Assembly: GCF_900115655.1 (NCBI RefSeq)
Contig: NZ_FOXF01000012.1
Span: 1-61,302 of the forward strand
Source of the DNA: Ruminobacter amylophilus
Lineage (GTDB): Bacteria; Pseudomonadota; Gammaproteobacteria; Enterobacterales; Succinivibrionaceae
Direction: 5' to 3'
Length of the DNA stretch: 61,302 nt
The notes beneath the pieces are model-generated. The model searched no databases. It worked only from the letters and a program-made list of their open reading frames with translations, and was not told where the DNA came from. Shown here in pieces: positions 52,450 through 60,963 of the stretch (positions are counted from its first letter, which is position 1; every line of letters starts with the position of its first letter). The translations under genes were made by a program, and so were the position numbers.

Positions 52450-54816
52450 ATGAAGAATAACGAAGAGGAATATGGATATAACAGCCGTTCCGGGAATGTT
52501 AACGGCGGTTCTCAGGGACTAGGCATTGTACGGATTATAGGCAGAAAGGAAACTCAGAGTCATGCAGGCATCAGTGTCTGTTCTCCCTGCAGTCATGATT
52601 CAGACGGCTCATCACCGGTTTCTGAATTTGAAGATGTGAATTTGCGTAATTACCGGCAGATACCTCCGGATGACGGTTCCCTCTATTTTCTGGCCAGGGA
52701 ATTGGACTGTCCTCACTGCTCATCCTTAATTGTTGCGGATCTGCAGAGTCTGCCGTATCTGGCCGATGCCTCATATAATCTTCTTACCAGAACTCTGGTC
52801 TTAAAGCCGAAATCCCCTAAAAGCATACCGGACGATATTGAGAGTACGGTTAGCGAAATCATTCACAGGTATGAACCTGATGTAACCGTTGTTCCGTTGT
52901 CAGACGGACATGAATCCATCAGTACGGACGAAAAAGAGGACACAATTTTCGGCGTTTCCCTTAAAATCAGACTGATAATAGGGCTTGCGGTTTTTGCTTT
53001 GGGGCTTGGTCTCTATTACGGATTTGCAGAGTTGTCAGGCGTGAGAATTACCGCCTGCATACTGCTTCTGGTTTCTTACCTTGCTGCCGGCGCCGATGTT
53101 CTTCTTGATGCGGTCAGAAAGATTAAAACCAGTCCTTTCAGTGAACAGATGCTCATGACCGTGGCATCTCTTGGTGCGGTAGCCATCGGTGAATACCCGG
53201 AAGCCGCTGCCGTAATGATATTTTACCAGGTTGGAGAATATTTTCAGGACAGGGCTGTTAATCATTCCAGGGCATCCATAAGGGCTCTGCTCGATATCTG
53301 TCCCGACAAAGCCAGTCTGCAGACAGACGATGGAATTGTCGAAGTCAGAGCTTCTGATGTAAGAATCGGAGACAGGGTGGTGGTAAGACCGGGAGAGAAG
53401 GTTCCATGTGACGGAGTGGTCATAAGCGGTCATGCCGGGATGGATACATCCAATCTTACGGGGGAATCCGTTCCCCGTTCAGTATCAGAGGGCAGTGAGG
53501 TATATTCAGGTTTTATTTCCCGCGACGGTGTGATTGAGGTGGAGGTTCGAAAGAAAGCTGACGATTCCGCCGCGTCGGAAATTATCAGAATGGTTGAAAA
53601 GGCGGGGGAAAGAAAGTCCAGAACTGAAAATTTCATATCAGTGTTCGCAAAATATTATACACCTTCAGTGGTAGCCCTTGCGGTACTTACGGCTCTGATT
53701 CCTCCTCTGCTTTTCGGAGAAATGTGGTCGGTGTGGATAGAGAGGGCTCTTATATTTCTGGTGGTTTCATGTCCGTGTGCTCTGGTGATATCCATTCCTC
53801 TTACCTATTTCAGCGGTATAGGCGCGGCCTCGGGACGCGGTATTATGGTGAAGGGCAGTAATTATCTGGATGCTCTGGGAAAGGCAGGTGTGGTGTTCTT
53901 TGATAAAACAGGAACACTTACCAGAGGAACCTTCAGACTGAGCAGTATTACGGGCAGCGGAATCATGAGTGATGATGAGCTTCTCAGACTGGTGGCTTCA
54001 GCCGAGAATGGTTCGGCTCATCCGATTGCCAGGTCAGTTACCGAAGCAGCTGAAAAAAGAGGCCTTTCCTTACTGAATATTTCTGATTTTCAGGAGATTT
54101 CCGGCCGGGGAATCAGAGCCGTGGCAGACGGAAAAACGGTACTTGCCGGTAACGACAGGCTTCTTAAGGATGAAAATATTTCTGTCCCAGACATTTCAGC
54201 AGTGGGAACGGTTATTCATGTGGCTGCGGACGGAGTTTATGCCGGAACTCTGGTGGTAGCGGATGAAATCAGGGAAGACAGTGCCGCGGCCGTAGATAAA
54301 CTGAGTAAGATGGGAATTTCATGCGTAATGCTTACCGGAGATAACGACAGCATAGCAGCTTCGGTTGCCGGACATGTGGGAATAAGTGAGTATCATGCGT
54401 CTCTTTTCCCTGCTGACAAGGTGTCTCTTGTCGAAAAGTCTCTTAAGAAAATTCATGAGAAAAACAGGACTGCAGTTTTTGTGGGCGACGGTATCAATGA
54501 TGCTCCGGCTCTTGCTCTCGCTGATGTGGGCATAGCCATGGGGGCAATGGGATCTGATGCCGCCATAGAGGCTGCTGATGCCGTTATTATGAGTGACGAG
54601 CCCCGTAAACTTGTTACCGGTATCGGAATAGCCCGTAAGACCGGTACTATTGTCAGACAGAATATAGTGCTGGCTCTTGCGGTGAAGTTTCTGCTGATGA
54701 TTCTGGGGGCAATGGGAATTGTGGGAATGTGGTTCGCGGTTTTCGGAGACGTGGGAGTTATGATTCTGGCGGTACTTAATTCTATGAGAATGATTTTCAA
54801 CCGCAGGTCTGCATAA
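52450..54816 (+). CDS. zntA: Zn/Cd/Pb-type P1B ATPase
   Basis: A 788-residue heavy-metal exporting ATPase. An unusual N-terminal extension of about 75 residues carries a CSPC motif (44-47), then a heavy-metal-associated domain with CPHC (87-90). The core has CPC (441-443) in the transport segment, phosphorylated D485 in DKTGTLT, SAHPIARSV (HP motif), MLTGDND and GDGINDAPALA. The CPC type fits Zn, Cd or Pb export in the ZntA/CadA group. ATG 52450 is likely (TTG 52441 also possible); neither has a clear ribosome site. CTCCAGAGT at 52345-52353 equals one half of a ZntR operator. Confidence 0.88.
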   Translation: MKNNEEEYGYNSRSGNVNGGSQGLGIVRIIGRKETQSHAGISVCSPCSHDSDGSSPVSEFEDVNLRNYRQIPPDDGSLYFLARELDCPHCSSLIVADLQSLPYLADASYNLLTRTLVLKPKSPKSIPDDIESTVSEIIHRYEPDVTVVPLSDGHESISTDEKEDTIFGVSLKIRLIIGLAVFALGLGLYYGFAELSGVRITACILLLVSYLAAGADVLLDAVRKIKTSPFSEQMLMTVASLGAVAIGEYPEAAAVMIFYQVGEYFQDRAVNHSRASIRALLDICPDKASLQTDDGIVEVRASDVRIGDRVVVRPGEKVPCDGVVISGHAGMDTSNLTGESVPRSVSEGSEVYSGFISRDGVIEVEVRKKADDSAASEIIRMVEKAGERKSRTENFISVFAKYYTPSVVALAVLTALIPPLLFGEMWSVWIERALIFLVVSCPCALVISIPLTYFSGIGAASGRGIMVKGSNYLDALGKAGVVFFDKTGTLTRGTFRLSSITGSGIMSDDELLRLVASAENGSAHPIARSVTEAAEKRGLSLLNISDFQEISGRGIRAVADGKTVLAGNDRLLKDENISVPDISAVGTVIHVAADGVYAGTLVVADEIREDSAAAVDKLSKMGISCVMLTGDNDSIAASVAGHVGISEYHASLFPADKVSLVEKSLKKIHEKNRTAVFVGDGINDAPALALADVGIAMGAMGSDAAIEAADAVIMSDEPRKLVTGIGIARKTGTIVRQNIVLALAVKFLLMILGAMGIVGMWFAVFGDVGVMILAVLNSMRMIFNRRSA

Positions 54817-54856
54817 CCTTACCTGTTTCCGGGAAGGTTTAATTTGACGAAAAGAA

Positions 54857-54891
54857 AAGACTCTCTGCCTGGTTTCAGAGAGTCTTCTTTT
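54857..54891. terminator. Terminator shared by zntA and ppnN
   Basis: A perfect 11-bp stem (AAGACTCTCTG/CAGAGAGTCTT) with an 8-base loop and T-rich tails on both strands, between convergent genes. Confidence 0.88.
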
Positions 54892-54907
54892 TTATGGATT
54901 TTTCAGG

Positions 54908-56281
54908 CTACATTTCAATTTTGTAGCAAGGCTTGTATTCGTGAGTCTGCAGTTTGAATCTGCCCTGAGCCACGAAATCGGCAAGAAGTCTGTCCATGGA
55001 CTGCATGATGCCGGTATCACCGCGTATGACGTAAGGACCTTTTTCGTTAATCTGCCTGATGCCGAATTCCTTTACGTTACCGCATACTATGCCTGAAAAC
55101 GCCTGACGCATGGTGGCTGCCAGCTTGTATGGTTCCATGTCTTTGACGATATTCAGGTTGTACATGTTTTCGTGAGTAGGTACAAAAGGAATCTGCAGTT
55201 CTTCCGGAATCTGTACTGTCCAGTTGAAGCAGTAGGAATCACCTATAAGGGTACGGTGATCCTTTACCATTTCCATGGACTTTTTAATCTGTACGGCCAC
55301 TTCTTCCGGATCATCAATGATTATTTTGTACGCTCTGGAGGCTTTTTCACCTAAAGTGTCCATAATGAATCTGTTGATGGTATTGAAATATTCTTCACTT
55401 TCCCTGCCACCGGTAAGAATCAGCGGAATCTGTTCGTGTCTGTTTGCCGGCAGCAGCTTGATGGAAAGAATATACAGCAGTTCCTCCACGGTCCCCGGTC
55501 CTCCCGGAAAAACGATAATGGCATTGCCGAAGCGGACAAATGCTTCAAGTCGCTTTTCAATGTCAGGCAGAATAACCAGATTGCTTACCATGGCATTAGG
55601 CGGTTCTGCGGCAATGATTGAAGGTTCAGTCAGACCTACGAACCGGCAGGTGCTGGAATTCTGCTTTGACTGACCGAAATTTGCTCCGACCATCGGGGCT
55701 TCCATAACTCCCGGACCGCAGCCTGTGCAGATGTCAAATTTACGTAAACCAAGCTGTACGCCGACACTGTATGCGTAGTCATATTCCGCCTTGCTGATGG
55801 AATGTCCTCCCCAGCAGACAACTGTGTTCGGGTTTTTCCCTGCAACCAGAATCTGTGCCGAGCGGAGAATGCTGAAAATGATATTGGTAATCATTTTCCC
55901 GTGACTCAGGGAATTTTCATCCATTCCCGTAGGCAGAATATGACGTGGGGACAAGGTACTCATTCTGATGATGTCTCTGAGTACGGCATAGAGGTTAATC
56001 TGGATGGATGTAATGATTTCTCCATCAACAAAGGCTGATTTTGGAGGATTGATAAGTTCAAGCTTCACACCGCGTTCGTTGCGGACCACCTTTATGTCAA
56101 AATCTGAAAATTTATCCAGAAGTTCCTTGGCATTGTCAGTCTGAACCCCGCTGTTTAAAACAGCAAGAGAACAGTTGCGGTACAGATCGTAGAGTTCACC
56201 GTAGGCGGTGTCGGAAAGACTTTCCGCTTCTATCTGAGATAACAGCGCCATCGCTTCAGGAGGCTGAATTACGGAAATCAT
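54908..56281 (-). CDS. ppnN: Pyrimidine/purine nucleotide 5'-monophosphate nucleosidase
   Basis: A 457-residue protein of the PpnN/YgdH family. The lysine-decarboxylase-like Rossmann core shows CTGCGPGVMEAPMVGA and the PGGPGTVEE motif typical of LOG-type nucleotide hydrolases; N- and C-terminal domains match PpnN (LPTGMDENSLSHGKM, FGIRQINEKGPYVIRGDTG). It splits nucleoside monophosphates to base and ribose 5-phosphate and is ppGpp-regulated in E. coli. The length fits (454 there). It is a single gene. Confidence 0.94.
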   Translation of the reverse strand: MISVIQPPEAMALLSQIEAESLSDTAYGELYDLYRNCSLAVLNSGVQTDNAKELLDKFSDFDIKVVRNERGVKLELINPPKSAFVDGEIITSIQINLYAVLRDIIRMSTLSPRHILPTGMDENSLSHGKMITNIIFSILRSAQILVAGKNPNTVVCWGGHSISKAEYDYAYSVGVQLGLRKFDICTGCGPGVMEAPMVGANFGQSKQNSSTCRFVGLTEPSIIAAEPPNAMVSNLVILPDIEKRLEAFVRFGNAIIVFPGGPGTVEELLYILSIKLLPANRHEQIPLILTGGRESEEYFNTINRFIMDTLGEKASRAYKIIIDDPEEVAVQIKKSMEMVKDHRTLIGDSYCFNWTVQIPEELQIPFVPTHENMYNLNIVKDMEPYKLAATMRQAFSGIVCGNVKEFGIRQINEKGPYVIRGDTGIMQSMDRLLADFVAQGRFKLQTHEYKPCYKIEM

Positions 56282-56491
56282 ATTTTACCTGCCTTTAATA
56301 AGTTAAAACGAAGTAATGATGTCACGTGAATCCGGCTGAAATTTCCGGATGACGTCAGCGGACATCGGTTATATGGGCATATACTTCTAATTCTATGTAA
56401 TTTATCAGATGATTTGAGAATTTTATGGCTGATTTTTGACTGACATGCTAATAAATCTGCATGATTGTTATTAATTAGGCACAGGCTGATT

Positions 56492-56531
56492 TAAAAAAGC
56501 CTGAGACTGACTATTGGCGGTCTCAGACTTT
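56492..56531 (-). terminator. Terminator of the moxR operon
   Basis: Imperfect 11-base stem (AAGCCTGAGAC / GTCTCAGACTT) with a 12-base loop and a TTTTTT tail on the minus strand, just after the transglutaminase gene. Confidence 0.75.
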
Positions 56532-56543
56532 TAAGCTCGGGTG

Positions 56544-58496
56544 CTACAGTTTCTTCAGTTCCCTGAGTTTCTGTCGGAGCTCTTTGATTTTTGATGATTT
56601 GTCCGGTTTTTCAGGCTGATAGTGAATACTGTGGTAGAGACGGTACATCTGTGCAAAAAGTTCTGCATAGTGACTGTTTTTCTCTGCCAGCATACTGCAG
56701 AAACGGCCGTAGGTATGCCATTCTACCATTTGTACGTTTTCCTTGTTCTGAATTATCATTACGGCCTTTCGCATTACCGCAAGTTCAGGAGATATCGTTT
56801 TTTCGCTTTTTTCTCTGGATGTAAACAGAATTATGGCAATATAAGTAATGAATGACAGCACCACCAGGCCGAGAACGGCAATGATACTGCCTTTAAATAT
56901 ACTCTGCTGTCTTTCGGAGTCGAAGTTAAGTACAAACATGGTCCACTGCATGTCCACGTACTCCTTAAAAACGTACAGACCGGACAGCATGCCACTTTCA
57001 GCGGTGGCGCCGTTTGAGGCCCCGATAACGGATTCTCCACTGTTGCCGTTACTGTTCCAATCTGCTACCAACGCCGTCGGATCAAGCTCTACCCAGCGGT
57101 TGTTTATGAATGCTTCAACCCAGGCATGAGCGTCATATTCACGAAGAATGACATAGTTTTCACTACTGTTGAGTTCGCCCCCCATGTAACCTCCCACTAT
57201 GCGGGAGGGAATTCCTGCCATTCTCAGCATTAAGGCCATTGCATTGGCGTAATGTACGCAGTACCCGAGTTTTCTGGAAAAAATCAGCTCATCAAGATAG
57301 TCCGTGGTCTGATAACTGCCGGGGGACAGTGTGTATCTGAAATTGTTACTGGCGAAGAACTTAAGGATTGCTTTCGCTTTTTCTTCGTCGCTGTCCATTC
57401 CCTGGGTAAGTTCCTTTACCAGAGCCTGAGTTTGCCTGTTGGTGAGTGTATTGAATGACAGAACATCTTCAAGCTGATGACGATCAATACTTTCAATCCT
57501 TTCTTTCAGGTCTGGGAGATAGGTGAAATGGAAGTACTGTCTGCCGGCTCCTGAATTATTTGCTGAGAATACGTCGGTGGATAGATTAAATACTCTTTTC
57601 ATATTCGTATTTGAATATTTCAGAGTGGGTATATATGGTGTTCCGGTATTTTCCAGAATAACGTCATAATCAGTTGTCCTGGAATGTCCCTGAGCCTGCG
57701 GTTTCGGATTTAGCAGATATTTATACCATAGAAGCTGACGACGCATGGATGAATCACGTTCGCCTTCTGTCCATCCGCTTATGGAATATTTTTCGTAGAC
57801 AATTGATCTGAAGTATCTGGGTGACGGGATGTTTCCGTGGAAGACTACTCTGGCTATGATTTGGTCGGAAGTCGATATGTTGCCCAGACCGTTAAGGTTG
57901 AGTACTGAAGTTATACCTGAACGCGTCTGGTTGATATTGGGAATTACCCAGAAAGCCCCTGTTCTCGGCAGTACAAGGAACATTACAATTGTGACCGGTA
58001 CGGCAGGAAGAATGATTCTGAACAGCAGTTTAAAGTCTTCCCTGATTGTCTGTACATGCGTAATTGACACAAAAGCCCAGATAATCATTGTGCACATTGC
58101 CAGAATGTAAGGCAGAATATAGAATTCATAATGGAATATCAGAGGTACAGCGGTTAGAAACAGCAGGGCGGTACATTGAACATAAAGCTCTCTTTTATTG
58201 GCATATTCCAGAAATTTAAGGGCACATCCCATCATAAGCAGGCTGATGAAGGTATCGGCCAGATTTCTAAAAATCAGGGCGCTGGCCGCAAGAATAAAGA
58301 TACCTATAAAGGAAATTATTCTGATATAAAAACGACTCAGAGGGCGGATTACGTGGGTGGCGCTCAGAATACGCAGTATTATGGCCAGAATGCAGATAAC
58401 CGAAATTCCGGTATAAATATGGGAAAAAGACATCAGAGAGCATATGGTATAGATGCTGCCCATAAGTATAAGTGATTTGTTGTTGGTAACTAGCAT
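56544..58496 (-). CDS. tgpA: TgpA-like membrane transglutaminase (DUF3488)
   Basis: A 650-residue protein. About five or six membrane segments at the N-terminus (about 8-185, DUF3488 type), a periplasmic transglutaminase-like domain (about 370-480) and a last membrane segment (about 540-562) with a cytoplasmic tail of about 85 residues. The catalytic triad is C413 in GYCVHYANAM, His in YDAHAWVE and Asp in VELDPT. Pseudomonas TgpA is essential; its substrate is not established. It is the last gene of the moxR-DUF58-tgpA operon, 17 bases after DUF58. Confidence 0.88.
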   Translation of the reverse strand: MLVTNNKSLILMGSIYTICSLMSFSHIYTGISVICILAIILRILSATHVIRPLSRFYIRIISFIGIFILAASALIFRNLADTFISLLMMGCALKFLEYANKRELYVQCTALLFLTAVPLIFHYEFYILPYILAMCTMIIWAFVSITHVQTIREDFKLLFRIILPAVPVTIVMFLVLPRTGAFWVIPNINQTRSGITSVLNLNGLGNISTSDQIIARVVFHGNIPSPRYFRSIVYEKYSISGWTEGERDSSMRRQLLWYKYLLNPKPQAQGHSRTTDYDVILENTGTPYIPTLKYSNTNMKRVFNLSTDVFSANNSGAGRQYFHFTYLPDLKERIESIDRHQLEDVLSFNTLTNRQTQALVKELTQGMDSDEEKAKAILKFFASNNFRYTLSPGSYQTTDYLDELIFSRKLGYCVHYANAMALMLRMAGIPSRIVGGYMGGELNSSENYVILREYDAHAWVEAFINNRWVELDPTALVADWNSNGNSGESVIGASNGATAESGMLSGLYVFKEYVDMQWTMFVLNFDSERQQSIFKGSIIAVLGLVVLSFITYIAIILFTSREKSEKTISPELAVMRKAVMIIQNKENVQMVEWHTYGRFCSMLAEKNSHYAELFAQMYRLYHSIHYQPEKPDKSSKIKELRQKLRELKKL

Positions 58497-58513
58497 GGGA
58501 TACCTCAGTGTCT

Positions 58514-59464
58514 TTAGATGGAAGAATTATTGTATAAGGCCAGCTGTTTCAGTATTCTCTGCTGATGTTCATGACCGAAGCCCGGTGATATGTAGATTTC
58601 CCTGAATTTAAAACCGAACTGTATGTTTCTGCGGGTAAGATCCGTAACGGCATAGGTCAGCATGGAAATCTGTTCTTCAAATTCACTGCTTTTTATACTG
58701 TTTTCGGTAAGATACATATCCATGGCGTCATCGGCGGAGAAGTCCTTTACCATCAGTCCTCTGCCAAGTGCCAGCTGTTTCCAGTCAATCAGATTTACGG
58801 AATCACCGGGAGTGTATTTTTTCAGTCCGGAAATTTCATCGTTGCCGTGAGTGTTTGTTGATCGGATGCCGTCGTTTTTACTGACCGGAACCCCTGCTTC
58901 CTTCTGCAGCATGTATTCGCAGCTTACGGGTTTTGGATAAACCAGAACCATTTCATCAAACGAGCAGTAGGAGAAGCCTCTTATCAGCCCGAGAGGATAC
59001 AGTGATTCAATTTTAATTACCGGGATCTCGAAATATCCTCTGCGCGGGCATGAACAGGTCAGCTGACTGTTGTGACCGGCTGGAGTATTTTCAATAAAAA
59101 TATCCGGACCTTCACCTGTCATCAGGTGCAGTTCCCTTACGTTATGGCGTGAGTCAGCGTTGTTCAGGTACAGGGGAATATATATGGATTCACCTGCGTA
59201 TATGTTGTTCGGCGATTCCCTGTAGGAAATACTAAGTCCCCTGAGGTTCTCATAGCTGTAGTAGACGCTGGTTATTAAGACAGACAGCGCAAAAAGAGCT
59301 ATAAACAGCACGAGGTTGTTTTCATAGTTGAGCCCGAAGCCTATCATCAGCACACAGGTGATGATGAAAATAATGCCGCTTTTGTTGGGGAGCAGATAAA
59401 TGCGGCGTCTTGTCAGTGCTTCCCCGCTACTGATGGCCCATCTTTTTTTGCTGCGGTATGACAT
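58514..59464 (-). CDS. DUF58 domain membrane protein
   Basis: A 316-residue protein with two adjacent membrane segments (about 30-68), then a beta-rich region and the DUF58 block GLKKYTPGDSVNLIDWKQLALGR (form of the RxYxxGDxxRxIxW motif), ending in a von Willebrand-like half domain. DUF58 proteins accompany MoxR ATPases and are thought to be their clients or partners, with metal-dependent roles in complex assembly. It follows moxR by 4 bases and precedes tgpA by 17, the usual order. Confidence 0.88.
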   Translation of the reverse strand: MSYRSKKRWAISSGEALTRRRIYLLPNKSGIIFIITCVLMIGFGLNYENNLVLFIALFALSVLITSVYYSYENLRGLSISYRESPNNIYAGESIYIPLYLNNADSRHNVRELHLMTGEGPDIFIENTPAGHNSQLTCSCPRRGYFEIPVIKIESLYPLGLIRGFSYCSFDEMVLVYPKPVSCEYMLQKEAGVPVSKNDGIRSTNTHGNDEISGLKKYTPGDSVNLIDWKQLALGRGLMVKDFSADDAMDMYLTENSIKSSEFEEQISMLTYAVTDLTRRNIQFGFKFREIYISPGFGHEHQQRILKQLALYNNSSI

Positions 59465-59468
59465 ATTC

Positions 59469-60374
59469 TTATACGTTAGGATTTATCTTGTGTAAAATCT
59501 TGCTGCTGAAGGTGTTGGAGTTAAGTGTAGCCAGGTTTCCTTTACGCAGTCTGTGTTCCGCAACATGAGGGAATACCGTCTGCACATCGTCAGGTGCCAC
59601 GTAGTCACGTCCCTTTGCATAGGCATAGGCACGGCTTACGGCCAGAAGAGCGATGGCTGCGCGAGGAGAAAGAGGATTAGGTATGTCCTGATCCTTTCTG
59701 GTTGCTTCACAGAGGTCCATAATGTAGTTTATGATGGCGTCAGACGCATGGACGTGTTCAACCTCTTCCTGCATCTTTATGAGTTCGGTTCCGTTAACAA
59801 GAGGTGAAAGGTTAATCGGTCCGTTTTCCCTTTTCAGAATTCTCATTTCCTGAGCTCTGGCAGGAAAGCCTAGTTCAATACGCAGGGTGAAACGGTCAAG
59901 CTGAGATTCTGGCAGAGGAAAAGTGCCAGCCTGATCAAGAGGATTCTGGGTGGCTATTACAAAAAACGGCTCCTGAATCTTATGTGTTTCTCCGTCAAAA
60001 GAAACCTGATGCTCGGCCATTACTTCAAGAAGCGCACTCTGGGTTCTCGGAGATCCTCTGTTGATTTCATCCGCCAGAAGCATGTTGGTGAATACCGGAC
60101 CTCTGTGAAATTCAAAGGTATGCTGATTTTCATTGTAGATATTGGCTCCGAGCAGATCTCCTGGGAGCATGTCGGCGGTAAACTGTACACGCTGACATTC
60201 GAGTCCGAGTACCTGTGATAAGGCTCTGGCCAGAGTTGTTTTTCCCATTCCCGGAAGGTCTTCTATGAGAAGATGCCCTTTTGCGAGAATACAGCTGAGG
60301 GCAAGGGTTATCTGCTGTTCCTTGTCGAGAATTACTGTGGATACGCTTTTGATGATGTCTTGACAGTTTGCCAT
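59469..60374 (-). CDS. MoxR-family AAA+ ATPase
   Basis: A 301-residue MoxR chaperone-type ATPase: Walker A LPGMGKTTLARAL (about 41-53), Walker B LLADEINR, sensor 1 FVIATQNP, the family block GTFPLPESQLDRF and sensor 2 LSPRAAIAL. It is thought to remodel or load metal into VWA-type partners such as the DUF58 protein next door. The ATG at 60374 has GGAGGA upstream; an in-frame ATG 13 codons earlier has none. It heads the three-gene operon. Confidence 0.93.
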   Translation of the reverse strand: MANCQDIIKSVSTVILDKEQQITLALSCILAKGHLLIEDLPGMGKTTLARALSQVLGLECQRVQFTADMLPGDLLGANIYNENQHTFEFHRGPVFTNMLLADEINRGSPRTQSALLEVMAEHQVSFDGETHKIQEPFFVIATQNPLDQAGTFPLPESQLDRFTLRIELGFPARAQEMRILKRENGPINLSPLVNGTELIKMQEEVEHVHASDAIINYIMDLCEATRKDQDIPNPLSPRAAIALLAVSRAYAYAKGRDYVAPDDVQTVFPHVAEHRLRKGNLATLNSNTFSSKILHKINPNV

Positions 60375-60578
60375 GGGGATTCCTCCGGTTTCGGCAGGAA
60401 ACACACCGAACACGCCTAGTGACCAGTGTGCTGTTCTATTGTTGATTAAGATTGTTTGTCAGTATTGCTATGTATAATTATAGTCTAGGAGAATAATCAT
60501 ATAAATAAATGATATAGATTTTTGCGATTAGGTAAGGATAAAAATGTTTAAGACGTTGATGAGTTGATATTTGCGGAT

Positions 60579-60602
60579 AAAAAATCTCCCGCTCAGGGGA
60601 GA
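60579..60602 (-). terminator. Minus-strand terminator
   Basis: TCTCCC and GGGAGA around a 6-base loop with TTTTTT on the minus strand. It would stop transcription from the transposase remnants before it reaches moxR. Confidence 0.6.
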
Positions 60603-60638
60603 AAAATGAGAAGAATGCAATAAAGTAAAAGAATCCCA

Positions 60639-60682
60639 AATTGGCGGACTATACATATGTAAGCTAAATGAATCCGCCAATT
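60639..60682. repeat. Inverted repeat AATTGGCGGA
   Basis: 10-base perfect arms (AATTGGCGGA/TCCGCCAATT) 24 bases apart, immediately after the stop of the transposase-like fragment on the minus strand. It could be an element end or a terminator hairpin. Confidence 0.4.
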
Positions 60683-60691
60683 GTTTTACTG

Positions 60692-60805
60692 TTCTTTTCT
60701 AGGTCGTCCCCGAGGCCTTTTTTGATCGAGTACGTGAAAATCTTTCTGTAAATAGAAAAACATCCTGAGAATTTTTTTAAAGCAGTGACCTTCCGGTTAC
60801 TGCTT
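60692..60805 (-). pseudogene. C-terminal fragment, probably of a transposase
   Basis: Minus strand, an open stretch of about 37 codons ends ...LQKDFHVLDQKRPRGRPRKEQ and a stop. The RPRGRPRK tail is an AT-hook-like basic end seen in some transposases. It has no start and a stop in frame just upstream (TAA ahead of PEGHCFKK), so it is a remnant. The family is not identified. Confidence 0.35.
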
Positions 60806-60922
60806 TTGTGTTATTAATATTACCTGTTTGTTTTTATAAGTCAAGATTTATGTTTTATGAATAAAATAGTCAATTATTTCTATTGAAATTTACTATTTTT
60901 ATTAAAAAACAAAATAATCAAT

Positions 60923-60946
60923 AGACGGAAGTTTCAGCTTCCGTCT
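60923..60946. terminator. Hairpin before the IS256-type gene end
   Basis: A 9-bp perfect stem (AGACGGAAG/CTTCCGTCT) with a 6-base loop. Just past the stop of the minus-strand transposase; T-rich more on the plus side. Either a terminator or part of the element end. Confidence 0.5.
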
Positions 60947-60963
60947 TTTGTTTATCCCAGAAA

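Larger units (their letters stand above)
60414..60963. other. Transposon-remnant region upstream of the moxR operon
   Basis: A 550-base region with no intact gene. It includes a TATAAT-like -10 on the minus strand near 60478-60483 (moxR side), a minus-strand terminator (60579-60602), an inverted repeat (60639-60682), a transposase-like C-terminal fragment (60692-60805), a hairpin (about 60778-60806) and another hairpin (60923-60946). Confidence 0.5.
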
